Shown here piece by piece: positions 53,714 through 61,716 of a stretch of 64,000 nucleotides of DNA. This DNA is from UBA668 sp041918155 (GTDB taxonomy: Bacteria; Actinomycetota; Acidimicrobiia; Acidimicrobiales; Ilumatobacteraceae). Under the pieces are notes generated by a model. That model did no database searches. It was given only the letters and a program-made list of their open reading frames with translations, and had not been told where the DNA came from. Every line of letters begins with the position of its first letter. Position 1 is the first letter of the stretch. Both the position numbers and the translations under genes were made by a program. The stretch is from assembly GCA_041918155.1 (NCBI GenBank), contig JAYRWH010000075.1:1-64000 (forward strand). The letters are read 5' to 3'.

Positions 53714-53752
53714 CGGGTTCACCCACCAGACCCACTCGCTAATATCTCAAGA

Positions 53753-53794
53753 CCCCAAACCCCCAAACCCCCAGACACCAAACCCCAAACCCCC
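53753..53794 (+). repeat. C-rich tract (runs of C4-C5 with AAA spacers) before acpP
   Basis: Five runs of 4-5 cytosines at 53753-53756, 53760-53764, 53768-53772, 53783-53786 and 53790-53794, mostly separated by AAA. The opposite strand is therefore G-rich with four or more G-runs and could fold as a G-quadruplex. It lies in the only sizeable gap of the fab operon, just upstream of the acpP ribosome site (AAGGAG). Confidence 0.75.
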
Positions 53795-53811
53795 AAACAA
53801 GGAGAAGCCAA

Positions 53812-54048
53812 GTGGACCAGGAACTTTTCGCCCGCTTCCGCAAGTGTGCCGTCGAGGTGCTCTCGGTGTCGGAGGACCAGGTCGTCCCCGATGCCAAGTT
53901 CGGCGACGATCTCGATGCCGACAGCCTCGATCTCGTCGAACTGGTGATGGCCCTCGAAGAGGAGTTCGGCGTCGAAGTGCCCGAGGAAGAACTCGAGGGC
54001 GTCGAGACGGTCGGCCAGGCATACAACCTGGTCGTCGGCAAGCTGTGA
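53812..54048 (+). CDS. acpP: acyl carrier protein (AcpP)
   Basis: A 78-residue four-helix carrier protein. GDDLDADSLDLVELVMALEE near residue 32 carries the 4'-phosphopantetheine Ser (DSL). It is acidic, as expected, and holds growing acyl chains for all FAS-II enzymes. The start is GTG at 53812 with AAGGAG 8 nt upstream. Its TGA overlaps the ATG of fabF (TGATG). Confidence 0.96.
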   Translation: MDQELFARFRKCAVEVLSVSEDQVVPDAKFGDDLDADSLDLVELVMALEEEFGVEVPEEELEGVETVGQAYNLVVGKL

Positions 54049-55232
54049 TGAAGGGCGCCGGCCGGCGCGTCGCCGTCACCGGTTACGGCGTCGTCGCTCC
54101 GTGCGGCATTGGTAAGGAGGCCTTCTGGGCCGGGCTCAACGGGCCGGGCATCACCAGCGGGCGCTCGATCGAGGTCGCCGATTGGGATCCACTCCCCTAC
54201 TTCGAGAACGCCAAGGAAGCTCGTCGCGCCGACCGCGTCGAGCAGTTCGCCCTCGCCGCAGCTGCCGAGTGCTTCGAGCACGCCGGCCGCCCCGATGTCG
54301 ACCCCAGCCGCTTCGGTACCATCTTCGGTACCGGCGTGGGCGGCCTGCGCTCGATCCAGGAGCAGATCGAGGTGCTCATCGAGAAGGGCGAGCGGCGGGT
54401 ATCGCCGTTCTTGGTCCCGATGATGATGCCCAACGCCTCGGGCGCGGCCATCTCGATGCGCTATGGCCTGCAAGGCCCCAACGAGACGGTGTGCACCGCG
54501 TGTGCCGCGTCCACCCATGCCATCGGTTACGCCGCCCGGCTCATCGCCTGGGGCATGATCGATGCCTGCGTTACCGGGGGCTCCGAGAGCGCCGGTTGCA
54601 GCATCGGCACTTCGTCGTTCGGCAACATGACCGCGCTGAGCACCACCGGGTGCAGCCGCCCCTTCTCCCCCGAGCGCGATGGCTTCGTGCTCGGTGAGGG
54701 TTCCGGCGTGCTCATGCTCGAGGAGTGGGAGGGCGCGGTCGCTCGTCGCGCGAACATCGTCGGCGAGGTGCTCGGCGCGGCGAGCAATGCCGATGCCCAC
54801 CACATCACCGCCCCCGCGCCGGGCGGCACCGGTGCGATCGCCTGCATGAACCTCGCCCTGGCGGACGCGGGCCTCTCCCCCGCTGACATCCTGCAGGTCA
54901 ACGCGCACGGCACCTCCACCCCGCTCAACGACGCGGCAGAAGCAGCCGCGTTGGCAGTGGTGTTCGGGCCGAGCAAGGTGGCGGTCACCTCCACCAAGGG
55001 TGTTACCGGCCATGCACTCGGCGCCGCCGGCGCGCTCGAGGCCGTCGCGCTGCTGCTGTCGATGGACAAGGGTCTCATCCCGCCTACCGCCGGTACCACC
55101 GCGCTCGATGAAGGCTTCGAGATCGACGTCGTGCTCGGTCAGGCTCGGCCGTGGACGCCCGGCCCGGCGATGTCGAACAGCCTCGGCTTCGGCGGCCACA
55201 ACGGCAGCATCATCCTCGGCACCGGCAAGTAG
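54048..55232 (+). CDS. fabF: 3-oxoacyl-ACP synthase II (FabF)
   Basis: A 394-residue elongation condensing enzyme. Active-site Cys in VCTACAASTHAIGYAARLIA near residue 150, His in QVNAHGTSTPLNDAAEAAAL near 285 and His in TSTKGVTGHALGAAGALEAV near 320. The GFGGHN C-terminal signature is present. Length is typical. The ATG overlaps the acpP stop; a GTG one codon upstream is also possible. It ends the plus-strand fab operon, followed 12 bp later by the convergent FabZ-like gene. Confidence 0.95.
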   Translation: MKGAGRRVAVTGYGVVAPCGIGKEAFWAGLNGPGITSGRSIEVADWDPLPYFENAKEARRADRVEQFALAAAAECFEHAGRPDVDPSRFGTIFGTGVGGLRSIQEQIEVLIEKGERRVSPFLVPMMMPNASGAAISMRYGLQGPNETVCTACAASTHAIGYAARLIAWGMIDACVTGGSESAGCSIGTSSFGNMTALSTTGCSRPFSPERDGFVLGEGSGVLMLEEWEGAVARRANIVGEVLGAASNADAHHITAPAPGGTGAIACMNLALADAGLSPADILQVNAHGTSTPLNDAAEAAALAVVFGPSKVAVTSTKGVTGHALGAAGALEAVALLLSMDKGLIPPTAGTTALDEGFEIDVVLGQARPWTPGPAMSNSLGFGGHNGSIILGTGK

Positions 55233-55244
55233 GAGCGTCGGCGT

Positions 55245-55673
55245 TCAGGCGTCGACGAACACGAACATCAGCTCGCACTCGCAGGCCGTCTCGCCGTTCA
55301 GCACGGCCTTGCCACTGCCTTTGCCGGCCCGCGACGACATGCGGGTGAGTACAACGTGCAGCTCCAGGGTGTCGCCGGGGCCCACCTGGCGGCGAAAGCG
55401 GGCGCCGTCGAGGCCGCCGAACAGGGGGATCTTGCCGGCGAACTTGCCGTCGGCGAGCACGGCGATGGCACCCATTTGGGCGATGGCCTCGCACATCAGG
55501 ACACCCGGCAGGGTGGGGCGACCAGGGAAGTGACCGGCGAAGAACCACTCGTCGCCCTTGAGGTGCCACAGTCCGGTGCCCGAGACCCCGGGCTCGAGTG
55601 CGAGCACCTCGTCGACGAACAGAAACGGCGGCCGGTGGGGCAGCACCGATGCGGGCGTGGGGAAGGCGTTCAC
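55245..55673 (-). CDS. FabZ-like 3-hydroxyacyl-ACP dehydratase
   Basis: A 142-residue hot-dog protein. VLPHRPPFLFVDEVLALEPG near residue 8, HFPGRPTLPGVLMCEAIAQM near 48 with the catalytic His/Glu region, and LDGARFRRQVGPGDTLELHV match FabZ. It would dehydrate 3-hydroxyacyl-ACP. The GTG at 55673 overlaps the stop of the Bcp-type gene (GTGA) and starts the homologous region; an upstream ATG would add non-homologous residues. On the opposite strand from the fab operon, so separately transcribed. Confidence 0.85.
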   Translation of the reverse strand: MNAFPTPASVLPHRPPFLFVDEVLALEPGVSGTGLWHLKGDEWFFAGHFPGRPTLPGVLMCEAIAQMGAIAVLADGKFAGKIPLFGGLDGARFRRQVGPGDTLELHVVLTRMSSRAGKGSGKAVLNGETACECELMFVFVDA

Positions 55674-56119
55674 CCGAGGGCCTCGAGCAGCTTGATCGGC
55701 GTGTCCTTGGGGCTGATCTTGTACCACGCCTGCTCGACCGTGCCATCAGCGCCGATGAGGAACGCCGAGCGCTCGATCCCCATGTACTCCTTGCCGTAGT
55801 TCTTCTTCAGCTTCCACACGCCATAGGCCTCGGCGAGGGCGTGTTCGGTGTCGGCGAGCAGGTCGTAGCCGAGTTCGTATTTCTCGTCGAACTTCTTCTG
55901 CGCGGCCGGCTTGTCGGGGCTGACGCCCACGATGAGGGTGTCACCCACCTGCCCGGCGATGTCGCGCAGCCCACAGGCCTGCTGGGTGCAGCCCGGCGTG
56001 CTCGCCTTCGGGTAGAAGAACAACAACACCCGACGACCGGCCAACGAGTCCGAAGTGACGGTTGCTCCGTGCTGATTCAGCAGGGAGAACACTGGTGCGC
56101 GAGTACCGGTGGAGATCAT
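55670..56119 (-). CDS. bcp: Bcp-type peroxiredoxin (thioredoxin-dependent thiol peroxidase)
   Basis: A 149-residue atypical 2-Cys/1-Cys peroxiredoxin that reduces peroxides with thioredoxin. FFYPKASTPGCTQQACGLRD near residue 38 holds the peroxidatic Cys and the nearby second Cys; YGKEYMGIERSAFLIGADGT is the family C-terminal part. Start ATG at 56119. The next gene, FabZ-like, is translationally coupled. Confidence 0.93.
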   Translation of the reverse strand: MISTGTRAPVFSLLNQHGATVTSDSLAGRRVLLFFYPKASTPGCTQQACGLRDIAGQVGDTLIVGVSPDKPAAQKKFDEKYELGYDLLADTEHALAEAYGVWKLKKNYGKEYMGIERSAFLIGADGTVEQAWYKISPKDTPIKLLEALG

Positions 56120-56188
56120 TCGCGCAGCTTACCGATGCCCGTCTGTGGAGGCGCTTGTCTCGATTCCGGCAATAGAGTCTCAAGTCCC

Positions 56189-56219
56189 TTGCAAGTGGGA
56201 CCACAACTCGTGGTACTAT
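56189..56219 (+). promoter_or_regulatory. candidate promoter with internal operator, plus strand
   Basis: TTGCAA (56189-56194) and TACTAT (56214-56219) are spaced 19 nt apart. A perfect ACCAC-AACTC-GTGGT inverted repeat (56200-56214) lies between them, so a repressor could block this promoter. The segment is AT-richer than its surroundings. No + strand gene follows. Confidence 0.4.
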
Positions 56220-56227
56220 CACCCTGC

Positions 56228-56352
56228 GTGCAATCGCTTGAGGGAACCTTCAAGCACAGCACACGAAGCGTGAAGAATCGACGGGGTGCCTGGCGGCTCC
56301 TCCCGGATGAAAGGGCACGGAGATGATCAAGGTCATCGGCGGCATCAAGTGA
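56228..56352 (+). ncRNA. possible structured leader or small RNA with short upstream ORF
   Basis: Downstream of the promoter at 56189 the transcript could fold: CTTGAG/TTCAAG (56237-56254), CACG/CGTG (56262-56272), and GTGCC/GGCAC (56286-56318) enclosing a C/G-rich loop. GGAG is followed by ATG at 56323 of a 9-residue ORF (MIKVIGGIK, stop at 56352). There is no downstream + strand gene, and no known RNA family was recognised. Low confidence; it may be antisense to the small gene at 56355. Confidence 0.25.
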
Positions 56353-56354
56353 TG

Positions 56355-56672
56355 TCAGCCACGGCGTAGTCCGTGGCCGTAGAAACCCCCGCGAGGGCGC
56401 GCATGCGCGTGATAGTGGGTCGGGATCGAGCGCATGTTCTCGTCCACCCAGTACTCGTATCCATATTGAGCATTCACCGCCTCACCGAGGCGCGTGAGCA
56501 GCACGACCCGAACCTCCTCAGGAGGTGTCGGGTCGTGGCATTTCCACACCACCATCGGCGTGCAGCACGACTCGCACTCCGCGACCCAGCAGCTGTCGTC
56601 CTCGTGAAACCACTCGGTCGTGTGCGCGGCCGCACACAGCTCACAGGACGGATCATGCGGCACCGCGATCAC
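56355..56672 (-). CDS. small hypothetical protein with zinc-ribbon-like cysteines
   Basis: A 105-residue protein, family not recognised. CELCAAAHTTEWFHEDDSCW and ECESCCTPM give two CxxC-type pairs that could bind zinc, followed by HDPTPPEEVRVVLLTRLGEA and an aromatic stretch (AQYGYEYWVDEN). The C-terminus is His/Arg-rich (HYHAHARPRGGFYGHGLRRG). It is 11 bp downstream of trpA and may be co-transcribed with it. Function unknown. Confidence 0.7.
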   Translation of the reverse strand: MIAVPHDPSCELCAAAHTTEWFHEDDSCWVAECESCCTPMVVWKCHDPTPPEEVRVVLLTRLGEAVNAQYGYEYWVDENMRSIPTHYHAHARPRGGFYGHGLRRG

Positions 56673-56683
56673 GGGTCGCCGAA

Positions 56684-57442
56684 TCAGGCGTCCAACGCGT
56701 TGCGTACTTCGGCGACGTACTCGCCCACGGCATCTGGCCCGGCCTCGATGAGGCGGCGCACCACGGAGGCGCCCATTACGACCCCGTCGGCCACTTCACA
56801 CGCCTCGCGTGCTTGGGCCGCGTTGGAAACACCCACGCCGATGAGCACGGGTACGTCGGTGACGGCTTTCAGCCGCCGGGCCAACGCCGCGGCAGTGCCG
56901 GCCAGCGCCGATCGCTCGCCGGTGACGCCGAGCAGGCCGACCGAGTAGAGAAAGCCGCGGGCGCGAGCAGCGATGCGCGGCAGACGTTCGTCGGGGGCGG
57001 TGGGCGCGGCGAGCATCACGGTCTCGATGCCGGCCGCGTCGGCGGCGACGCACCAGGGGCCGGCCTCCTCGAGCGGCAGGTCGGGCACGATCGCCGCCAC
57101 GACCCCTGCCTCGCGCAGCTGGGCGGCGAAGCGCTCATGCCCGGCGTGGTGCACCGTGTTGTAATACAGCATCACCGCGATCGGGATCGAGACGTCGAGC
57201 CCGCGCACCTCATGCAGGATGTTGACCGGGTTCGCTCCCCCATCGAGGGCCGCCTGCGACGCCTGCTGGATGATCGGCCCATCCATCACCGGATCGCTGA
57301 ACGGGATGCCGATCTCGATCGCATCGGCACCGCCGGCAGCGGCGGCGCGCACGGCGGTCTGCCAGCCGGGGAACCCACCGGTGATGTACGGCACGAGCAG
57401 CTTGCGCCCGGCCGCCCGCTTGGTGCGGAACTCGGTCTCCAT
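56684..57442 (-). CDS. trpA: tryptophan synthase alpha subunit
   Basis: A 252-residue TIM barrel that cleaves indole-3-glycerol phosphate to indole and glyceraldehyde-3-P. ADAIEIGIPFSDPVMDGPII near residue 37 holds the catalytic Glu, IVPDLPLEEAGPW near 120 the Asp, and the GVGVSNAAQA and MGASVVRRL loops bind phosphate. The ATG at 57442 gives the usual length; a GTG at 57460 overlaps the trpB stop and is an alternative that would couple translation. Confidence 0.95.
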   Translation of the reverse strand: METEFRTKRAAGRKLLVPYITGGFPGWQTAVRAAAAGGADAIEIGIPFSDPVMDGPIIQQASQAALDGGANPVNILHEVRGLDVSIPIAVMLYYNTVHHAGHERFAAQLREAGVVAAIVPDLPLEEAGPWCVAADAAGIETVMLAAPTAPDERLPRIAARARGFLYSVGLLGVTGERSALAGTAAALARRLKAVTDVPVLIGVGVSNAAQAREACEVADGVVMGASVVRRLIEAGPDAVGEYVAEVRNALDA

Positions 57443-57456
57443 GACTCCGTACGTAC

Positions 57457-58617
57457 TCACAGGGCCAACACATCCATCATCTGTGCGACATCCTTGTCGC
57501 CGCGGCCGGAGAGATTCATCAACACCGTCTGGCCCTGCATCGTGGGGGCTGCACGCACGATCCAAGCCAGCGCGTGGGCGGGTTCGAGGGCGGGGATGAT
57601 TCCCTCCGCGCGCGACAGCAGTTGGAACGCCTCGATCACCTCGGCGTCGGTGACGTTGGGGTACTCGGCCCGGCCGATCGAGGCGAGGTACGAGTGCTCG
57701 GGGCCGACGCCCGGGTAGTCGAGCCCGGCCGAGATGCTGTGCGCCTCCAGCACCTGGCCGTATTCGTCCTGCATGAGGTAGCTGCGCATGCCGTGTACCA
57801 CGCCCGGCTGGGCCCGGGCCACAGCGGCCCCACCGGCGGGCTCGACCCCGACCAGCCGGGTGCGATCATCGACGAAGCCGCTGAACAGACCGATCGCGTT
57901 GGACCCGCCGCCGACGCAGGCCACCGCAACATCCGGCACATCGCCGAACATCTCGATGCTCTGCGCGCGGGCCTCCTGGCCCACGACACGGTGGAACTCG
58001 CGCACCATCCACGGATACGGGTGCGGGCCCATCACCGACCCGAGGCAGTAGTGACTGGTCTCCACGGTGGCCACCCAATCGCGCATCGCCTCGTTGACCG
58101 CGTCCTTCAAGGTGCGGCTGCCACTGTGCACGGCCTCCACCTCGCTACCGAGCAGCTTCATGCGGAACACGTTGAGCGCCTGGCGCTCCACATCGACCGC
58201 ACCCATGTACACCTTGCACTCCATGCCGAGCAGCGCCGCAGCGGTGGCCGACGCCACGCCGTGCTGGCCGGCGCCGGTTTCGGCGACCAGGCGCCTCTTG
58301 CCCATCCGCTTGGCGAGCAGCGCCTGGCCGAGCACATTGTTGATCTTGTGCGAGCCGGTGTGGTTGAGATCTTCACGCTTGAGCACCAGGCGCACGCCGA
58401 GCCTTGCGCCGAGTTGCTTGCACTCGGTGAGGATCGAAGGGCGGCCGGCATACGTGCGCAACACATGATCGAGTTCGGCACGGAACACGGAATCGGCCCA
58501 GGCCTCCGTGAACGCTGCTTCGAGTTCTTGGCACGCGGGCACCAGCGTCTCGGGCACAAACCGGCCACCGAACTCGCCGAAGCGACCACTGGCCGACGGC
58601 TCTGCCATCAGCGACAT
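57457..58617 (-). CDS. trpB: tryptophan synthase beta subunit
   Basis: A 386-residue PLP enzyme joining indole and serine. GEFGGRFVPETLVPA near the N-terminus, LKREDLNHTGSHKINNVLGQ near residue 80 with the PLP Lys, AETGAGQHGVASATAAALLG near 107, ACVGGGSNAIGLFSGF near 232 and the GPEHSYLASIGRAEYPNVTD segment. The ATG at 58617 has GGAGAG upstream. It is 28 bp after trpF and precedes trpA. Confidence 0.97.
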   Translation of the reverse strand: MSLMAEPSASGRFGEFGGRFVPETLVPACQELEAAFTEAWADSVFRAELDHVLRTYAGRPSILTECKQLGARLGVRLVLKREDLNHTGSHKINNVLGQALLAKRMGKRRLVAETGAGQHGVASATAAALLGMECKVYMGAVDVERQALNVFRMKLLGSEVEAVHSGSRTLKDAVNEAMRDWVATVETSHYCLGSVMGPHPYPWMVREFHRVVGQEARAQSIEMFGDVPDVAVACVGGGSNAIGLFSGFVDDRTRLVGVEPAGGAAVARAQPGVVHGMRSYLMQDEYGQVLEAHSISAGLDYPGVGPEHSYLASIGRAEYPNVTDAEVIEAFQLLSRAEGIIPALEPAHALAWIVRAAPTMQGQTVLMNLSGRGDKDVAQMMDVLAL

Positions 58618-58645
58618 CACAGCTCTCCGTTCACTTGCACGGTGT

Positions 58646-59302
58646 TCACTCGTCGTCGGCCCAGTCGTAGGGCATGACATCGGGCCCCACGTGGCGCAGC
58701 GGTGCGGCAGATCGGGCCCGTTCGATGAAGGCCTTCACCTTCAGGGCATCCTTCTTGCCGGGCGAGCGCTCGACACCGGACGAGACATCGACCCCCCAGG
58801 GCTGCACGGTGCGCACGCCCTCAGCGACGTTCTCGGGAGTGAGCCCCCCGGCGAGGATGATCCGCGGGCCAGGGGCCACATCGTCGACGAGGCCCCAGTC
58901 GAACACCCGTCCCGACCCGGGCGCGGGGGCATCGACGAGGATCAGGTCGGTGCCGAACTGGTCGGCGCGGCGGGCATCGGCGGAACCGGCGACGACCGCC
59001 TTGATGACCCAGCGCAGGTTGCGCGCGACCTCTTCGACGATCGCCGGCGACTCGTGCCCATGTAACTGCGCGGCCTTCAGGCCGGCGCGGTTGATGGTGT
59101 CGATCACGCGCTCGGGGTGTTCGTCACGGAACACACCGACGGTGAGGATCTCGGGCGGCAGGCGGCGGGTGATGTCGTACACCTGCTGGGCGGCGACCTG
59201 CCGGGGCGATGGTGCGAAGACGAACCCGACCGCGTCCGCACCCATCGCAACGGCGAGGAGCGCGTCGTCCTCGTTGGTGATGCCGCAGATCTTGACGAAC
59301 AT
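58646..59302 (-). CDS. trpF: phosphoribosylanthranilate isomerase
   Basis: A 218-residue TIM barrel for the Amadori rearrangement in tryptophan synthesis. KICGITNEDDALLAVAMGAD at the N-terminus carries the catalytic Cys, FVFAPSPRQV near 32, AAQLHGHE near 72, LILVDAPAPGSGRVFDW near 120 with the general-acid Asp, and LAGGLTPENVAEGV near 155. The ATG at 59302 is chosen by homology; the longer open frame upstream lies within the YCII gene region. Length is slightly above average. Confidence 0.94.
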   Translation of the reverse strand: MFVKICGITNEDDALLAVAMGADAVGFVFAPSPRQVAAQQVYDITRRLPPEILTVGVFRDEHPERVIDTINRAGLKAAQLHGHESPAIVEEVARNLRWVIKAVVAGSADARRADQFGTDLILVDAPAPGSGRVFDWGLVDDVAPGPRIILAGGLTPENVAEGVRTVQPWGVDVSSGVERSPGKKDALKVKAFIERARSAAPLRHVGPDVMPYDWADDE

Positions 59303-59363
59303 TCGTACCCACGGTACCCGCGACGTGCCGGCGCGGCCCGGTATTTCCATCGGCGTCGTTCGT

Positions 59364-59702
59364 TCAGAGGTCTGGGTCGTCCAAGATCTCGCGTACCTCT
59401 TGCGCACACCGGCAGGCGACGGCGATCTTGGCAGCCCACTCGAGCGCCTCCTCGCGTGACCGCACGTCGATGATCGAGAACCCGCCGACGACCGCCTTGG
59501 TCTCGGGGTACGGGCCATCGGTGATCGTCCCGTCCGTGGCGACGATGCTCGCCCGCTGGCTCATCACCCCACCGCCGAACACCCACACGCCGGCCGTCTG
59601 CGCCTCGCGCACCACCTTGTGCGAGGCGGCGCTCACCTCGGGCAGGTCCTCCTCCGCGAAGGTCATCGCCCCGTCATCGAACGAGATCAGGTATCGGGTC
59701 AT
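59364..59702 (-). CDS. YCII-related domain protein
   Basis: A 112-residue single-domain protein of the YCII/DGPF family: MTRYLISFDDGAMTFAEED, then FGGGVMSQRASIVATDGTI, DGPYPETKAVVGGFSIIDVR (the DGPF-type signature) and EEALEWAAKIAVAC. Structural relatives bind small molecules near sigma factors or act in catabolism. It is inserted between trpC and trpF with gaps of 95 and 61 bp, so a role in tryptophan synthesis is not implied. Confidence 0.85.
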   Translation of the reverse strand: MTRYLISFDDGAMTFAEEDLPEVSAASHKVVREAQTAGVWVFGGGVMSQRASIVATDGTITDGPYPETKAVVGGFSIIDVRSREEALEWAAKIAVACRCAQEVREILDDPDL

Positions 59703-59797
59703 CTCACGGCTCCTGTCCTGGCCGCCTCGCATCGTGCCCGACGCGGCCGACAATGTCCAGTGAGCAGCACCAACCGGCCGGCTCCGGCCGGCGACGT

Positions 59798-60574
59798 TCA
59801 GGCGCTGGTGAGCGCGGCAACCGCAGCGGCCGGGTCGCCGGAGGTCACCAGCGACTCGCCCACCAACACGGCGTGGTAGCCGGCCGCCCTCAGCGATGCC
59901 GCGTCGGCGGGGCCGCGCACCCCGCTCTCGGCCACCCGCACGACACCGGCGGGCATCAGCCCGGCCATGCGCACAGCTCGCTCGTGGTCGACCTCGAAGG
60001 TGACCAGGTCGCGCTGGTTGACGCCCACCATCGTGGCCCCGGCCGCCAGCGCCACTTCCATCTCGGCCTCGTCGTGGATCTCCACCAGCACGTCGAGACC
60101 GACCTCGGTGGCGAGCCGGTGGAACGCGACCAGCTCCGCGCCATCGAGCGCGGCGGCGATGAGCAGCACACAATCGGCCCCCATCAACCGGGCGTCGAGC
60201 ACGTCGTGTTCGCTGACGGTGAAGTCCTTGCGCAACACGGGCAACGAGCACGCCCCGCGGGACGCCTGCAGATCGCCGACGGAGCCGCCGAAGAACTCCT
60301 CGTCGGTGAGCACCGACAAGCACGAGGCGCCACCGCGCTCGTACTCCCCCGCCAACAGCACCGGGTCGAGACCAACGGCGAGGTCGCCCTTCGAGGGTGA
60401 GCGGCGCTTCACCTCACTGATCACCGCGAGGTGCGAGCACCCGGCCAACGCGGCGCGGAAGCCCCGCGCGGGGGCTGCCGAACGCGCCTCCGCGAGCAGG
60501 GCTTCGATCGAGCGCGTGTCCGCCGCTGCCACCTCACGGTGGCGGGCGATGATGCGATCGAGGTAGGTGGCCAT
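59798..60574 (-). CDS. trpC: indole-3-glycerol phosphate synthase
   Basis: A 258-residue TIM barrel. HLAVISEVKRRSPSKGDLAV near residue 47 has the substrate-binding Lys, LSVLTDEEFFGGSVGDLQAS near 87, VLRKDFTVSEHDVLDARLMG near 112 with the catalytic Lys, VGVNQRDLVTFEVD near 182 and VAESGVRGPADAASLRAAGY near 212. Start at the ATG at 60574. It closes the ring of the indole in tryptophan synthesis. trpE, trpG and trpD are not present nearby. Confidence 0.96.
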   Translation of the reverse strand: MATYLDRIIARHREVAAADTRSIEALLAEARSAAPARGFRAALAGCSHLAVISEVKRRSPSKGDLAVGLDPVLLAGEYERGGASCLSVLTDEEFFGGSVGDLQASRGACSLPVLRKDFTVSEHDVLDARLMGADCVLLIAAALDGAELVAFHRLATEVGLDVLVEIHDEAEMEVALAAGATMVGVNQRDLVTFEVDHERAVRMAGLMPAGVVRVAESGVRGPADAASLRAAGYHAVLVGESLVTSGDPAAAVAALTSA

Positions 60575-60600
60575 GGTGCTGGAAGCGGGCGACCGAGGGG

Positions 60601-60906
60601 TCAGAGACCCTTGCCCGTGAGCGGGCTGAGGAAGGTGAACTCCACCTTGCCGCCGACGTACTCCGCCATACCCTTGCTGAAGGCCTTGAACCAGTCGGCG
60701 CCACCGTGGGCGATGAGCGCCTCCTGCCCGGTGTACATCTCCCACATGTAGAGCACGTCGGCATCGTTGGGGTCTTCGAGGGCGATGTACTGCAGGGTGC
60801 CCTCCTCGGCCATCGTGTTCTCGATCGCGCCTTCCAGCGCGGCGAGCGCCGTCTGACGCGTACCCGGCTTCAGCGGGATCTTGACCCATGCGACGAGCTT
60901 GCTCAT
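60601..60906 (-). CDS. small ABM/quinol-monooxygenase-like protein
   Basis: A 101-residue ferredoxin-like fold protein: MSKLVAWVKIPLKPGTRQTA, then ENTMAEEGTLQYIALEDPND, YMWEMYTGQEALIAHGGADWF and FKAFSKGMAEYVGGKVEFTF. The ABM family includes small quinol monooxygenases and heme-degrading enzymes, though many members are of unknown function. The ATG at 60906 follows GGAGG by 8 nt. It is 26 bp upstream of trpC and divergent from the response regulator. Confidence 0.82.
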   Translation of the reverse strand: MSKLVAWVKIPLKPGTRQTALAALEGAIENTMAEEGTLQYIALEDPNDADVLYMWEMYTGQEALIAHGGADWFKAFSKGMAEYVGGKVEFTFLSPLTGKGL

Positions 60907-60977
60907 TCCCTGTTCCTCCATCTCGCACACATCCGGCGGTGCGCCCCGGCACGGTACCAGCGTGGCAGCATGAGCCC

Positions 60978-61658
60978 GTGGCCGAAGCGGAACGAACGAT
61001 CGTCATCATCGAGGACGACCCGAACATCGCCGACCTGCTCGACATGTATCTGCGCGACTCGGGCTTCCGGGTGTTGCAGGCAGGTGCCGGAGAACGTGGC
61101 TTGGAGTTGATCGAGCAGCACCGCCCGGCCCTCGTGGTGCTCGACATCGGCCTGCCCGACATCGACGGCTTCGAGGTGTGTCGCCGTGTGCGTACCCGCA
61201 GCTCGGTGCCCGTGCTGTTCCTCACCGCCCGCGACGGCGAGATCGACCGCATCCTCGGCCTCGAGCTGGGGGCCGACGACTATGTCACCAAGCCGTTCAG
61301 CCCACGTGAGATCGTCGCCAGGGTGAAGGCGATCCTGCGCCGCGGCCAACCCGACACCCGCGACCAGCACGACGTGGTGCACATCGGCGAGGAGTACACG
61401 GTCGACATCACCCGCCGCGAAGCCCGCCATGGCGACGAGGTGGTCGCGCTCGCCACCCGCGAGTTCGACCTGATCGCCCACTTCGCCCGCAACCAGGGCA
61501 TCGCGCTCACCCGCCAGCAGCTGATCGACGGGGTGTGGGGCGCCGATTGGTACGGCGACGACCGCACCGTCGACGTGCACGTGCGCCAACTGCGCAAGAA
61601 GCTCGGCGACGACCTGCCGCTGGCCACGGTGTGGGGCGTCGGCTACCGGCTCGGGTAG
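60978..61658 (+). CDS. OmpR-family response regulator
   Basis: A 226-residue two-domain regulator. Receiver: IIEDDPNIADLLDMYLRDSG with the acidic pair, VVLDIGLPDIDG with the phosphorylated Asp near residue 53, VLFLTARD and ADDYVTKPFSPREIVARVKA with the Lys near 103. C-terminal winged helix: VALATREFDLIAHFARNQG, DRTVDVHVRQLRKKLG. The start is GTG at 60978; no strong ribosome site. It precedes the kinase gene by 58 bp and forms a two-component system. Confidence 0.93.
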   Translation: MAEAERTIVIIEDDPNIADLLDMYLRDSGFRVLQAGAGERGLELIEQHRPALVVLDIGLPDIDGFEVCRRVRTRSSVPVLFLTARDGEIDRILGLELGADDYVTKPFSPREIVARVKAILRRGQPDTRDQHDVVHIGEEYTVDITRREARHGDEVVALATREFDLIAHFARNQGIALTRQQLIDGVWGADWYGDDRTVDVHVRQLRKKLGDDLPLATVWGVGYRLG

Positions 61659-61716
61659 GCAGCATCGTGGCCGGCTCTCACACATCCTTCACACCTTCCC
61701 GGCAGCGTGGTGGGCG

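Noticed and set aside
53753..53794. C-rich tract considered as a telomere or integration site
   Set aside because: Lies within an intact fab operon with no other sign of a chromosome end or integrase.
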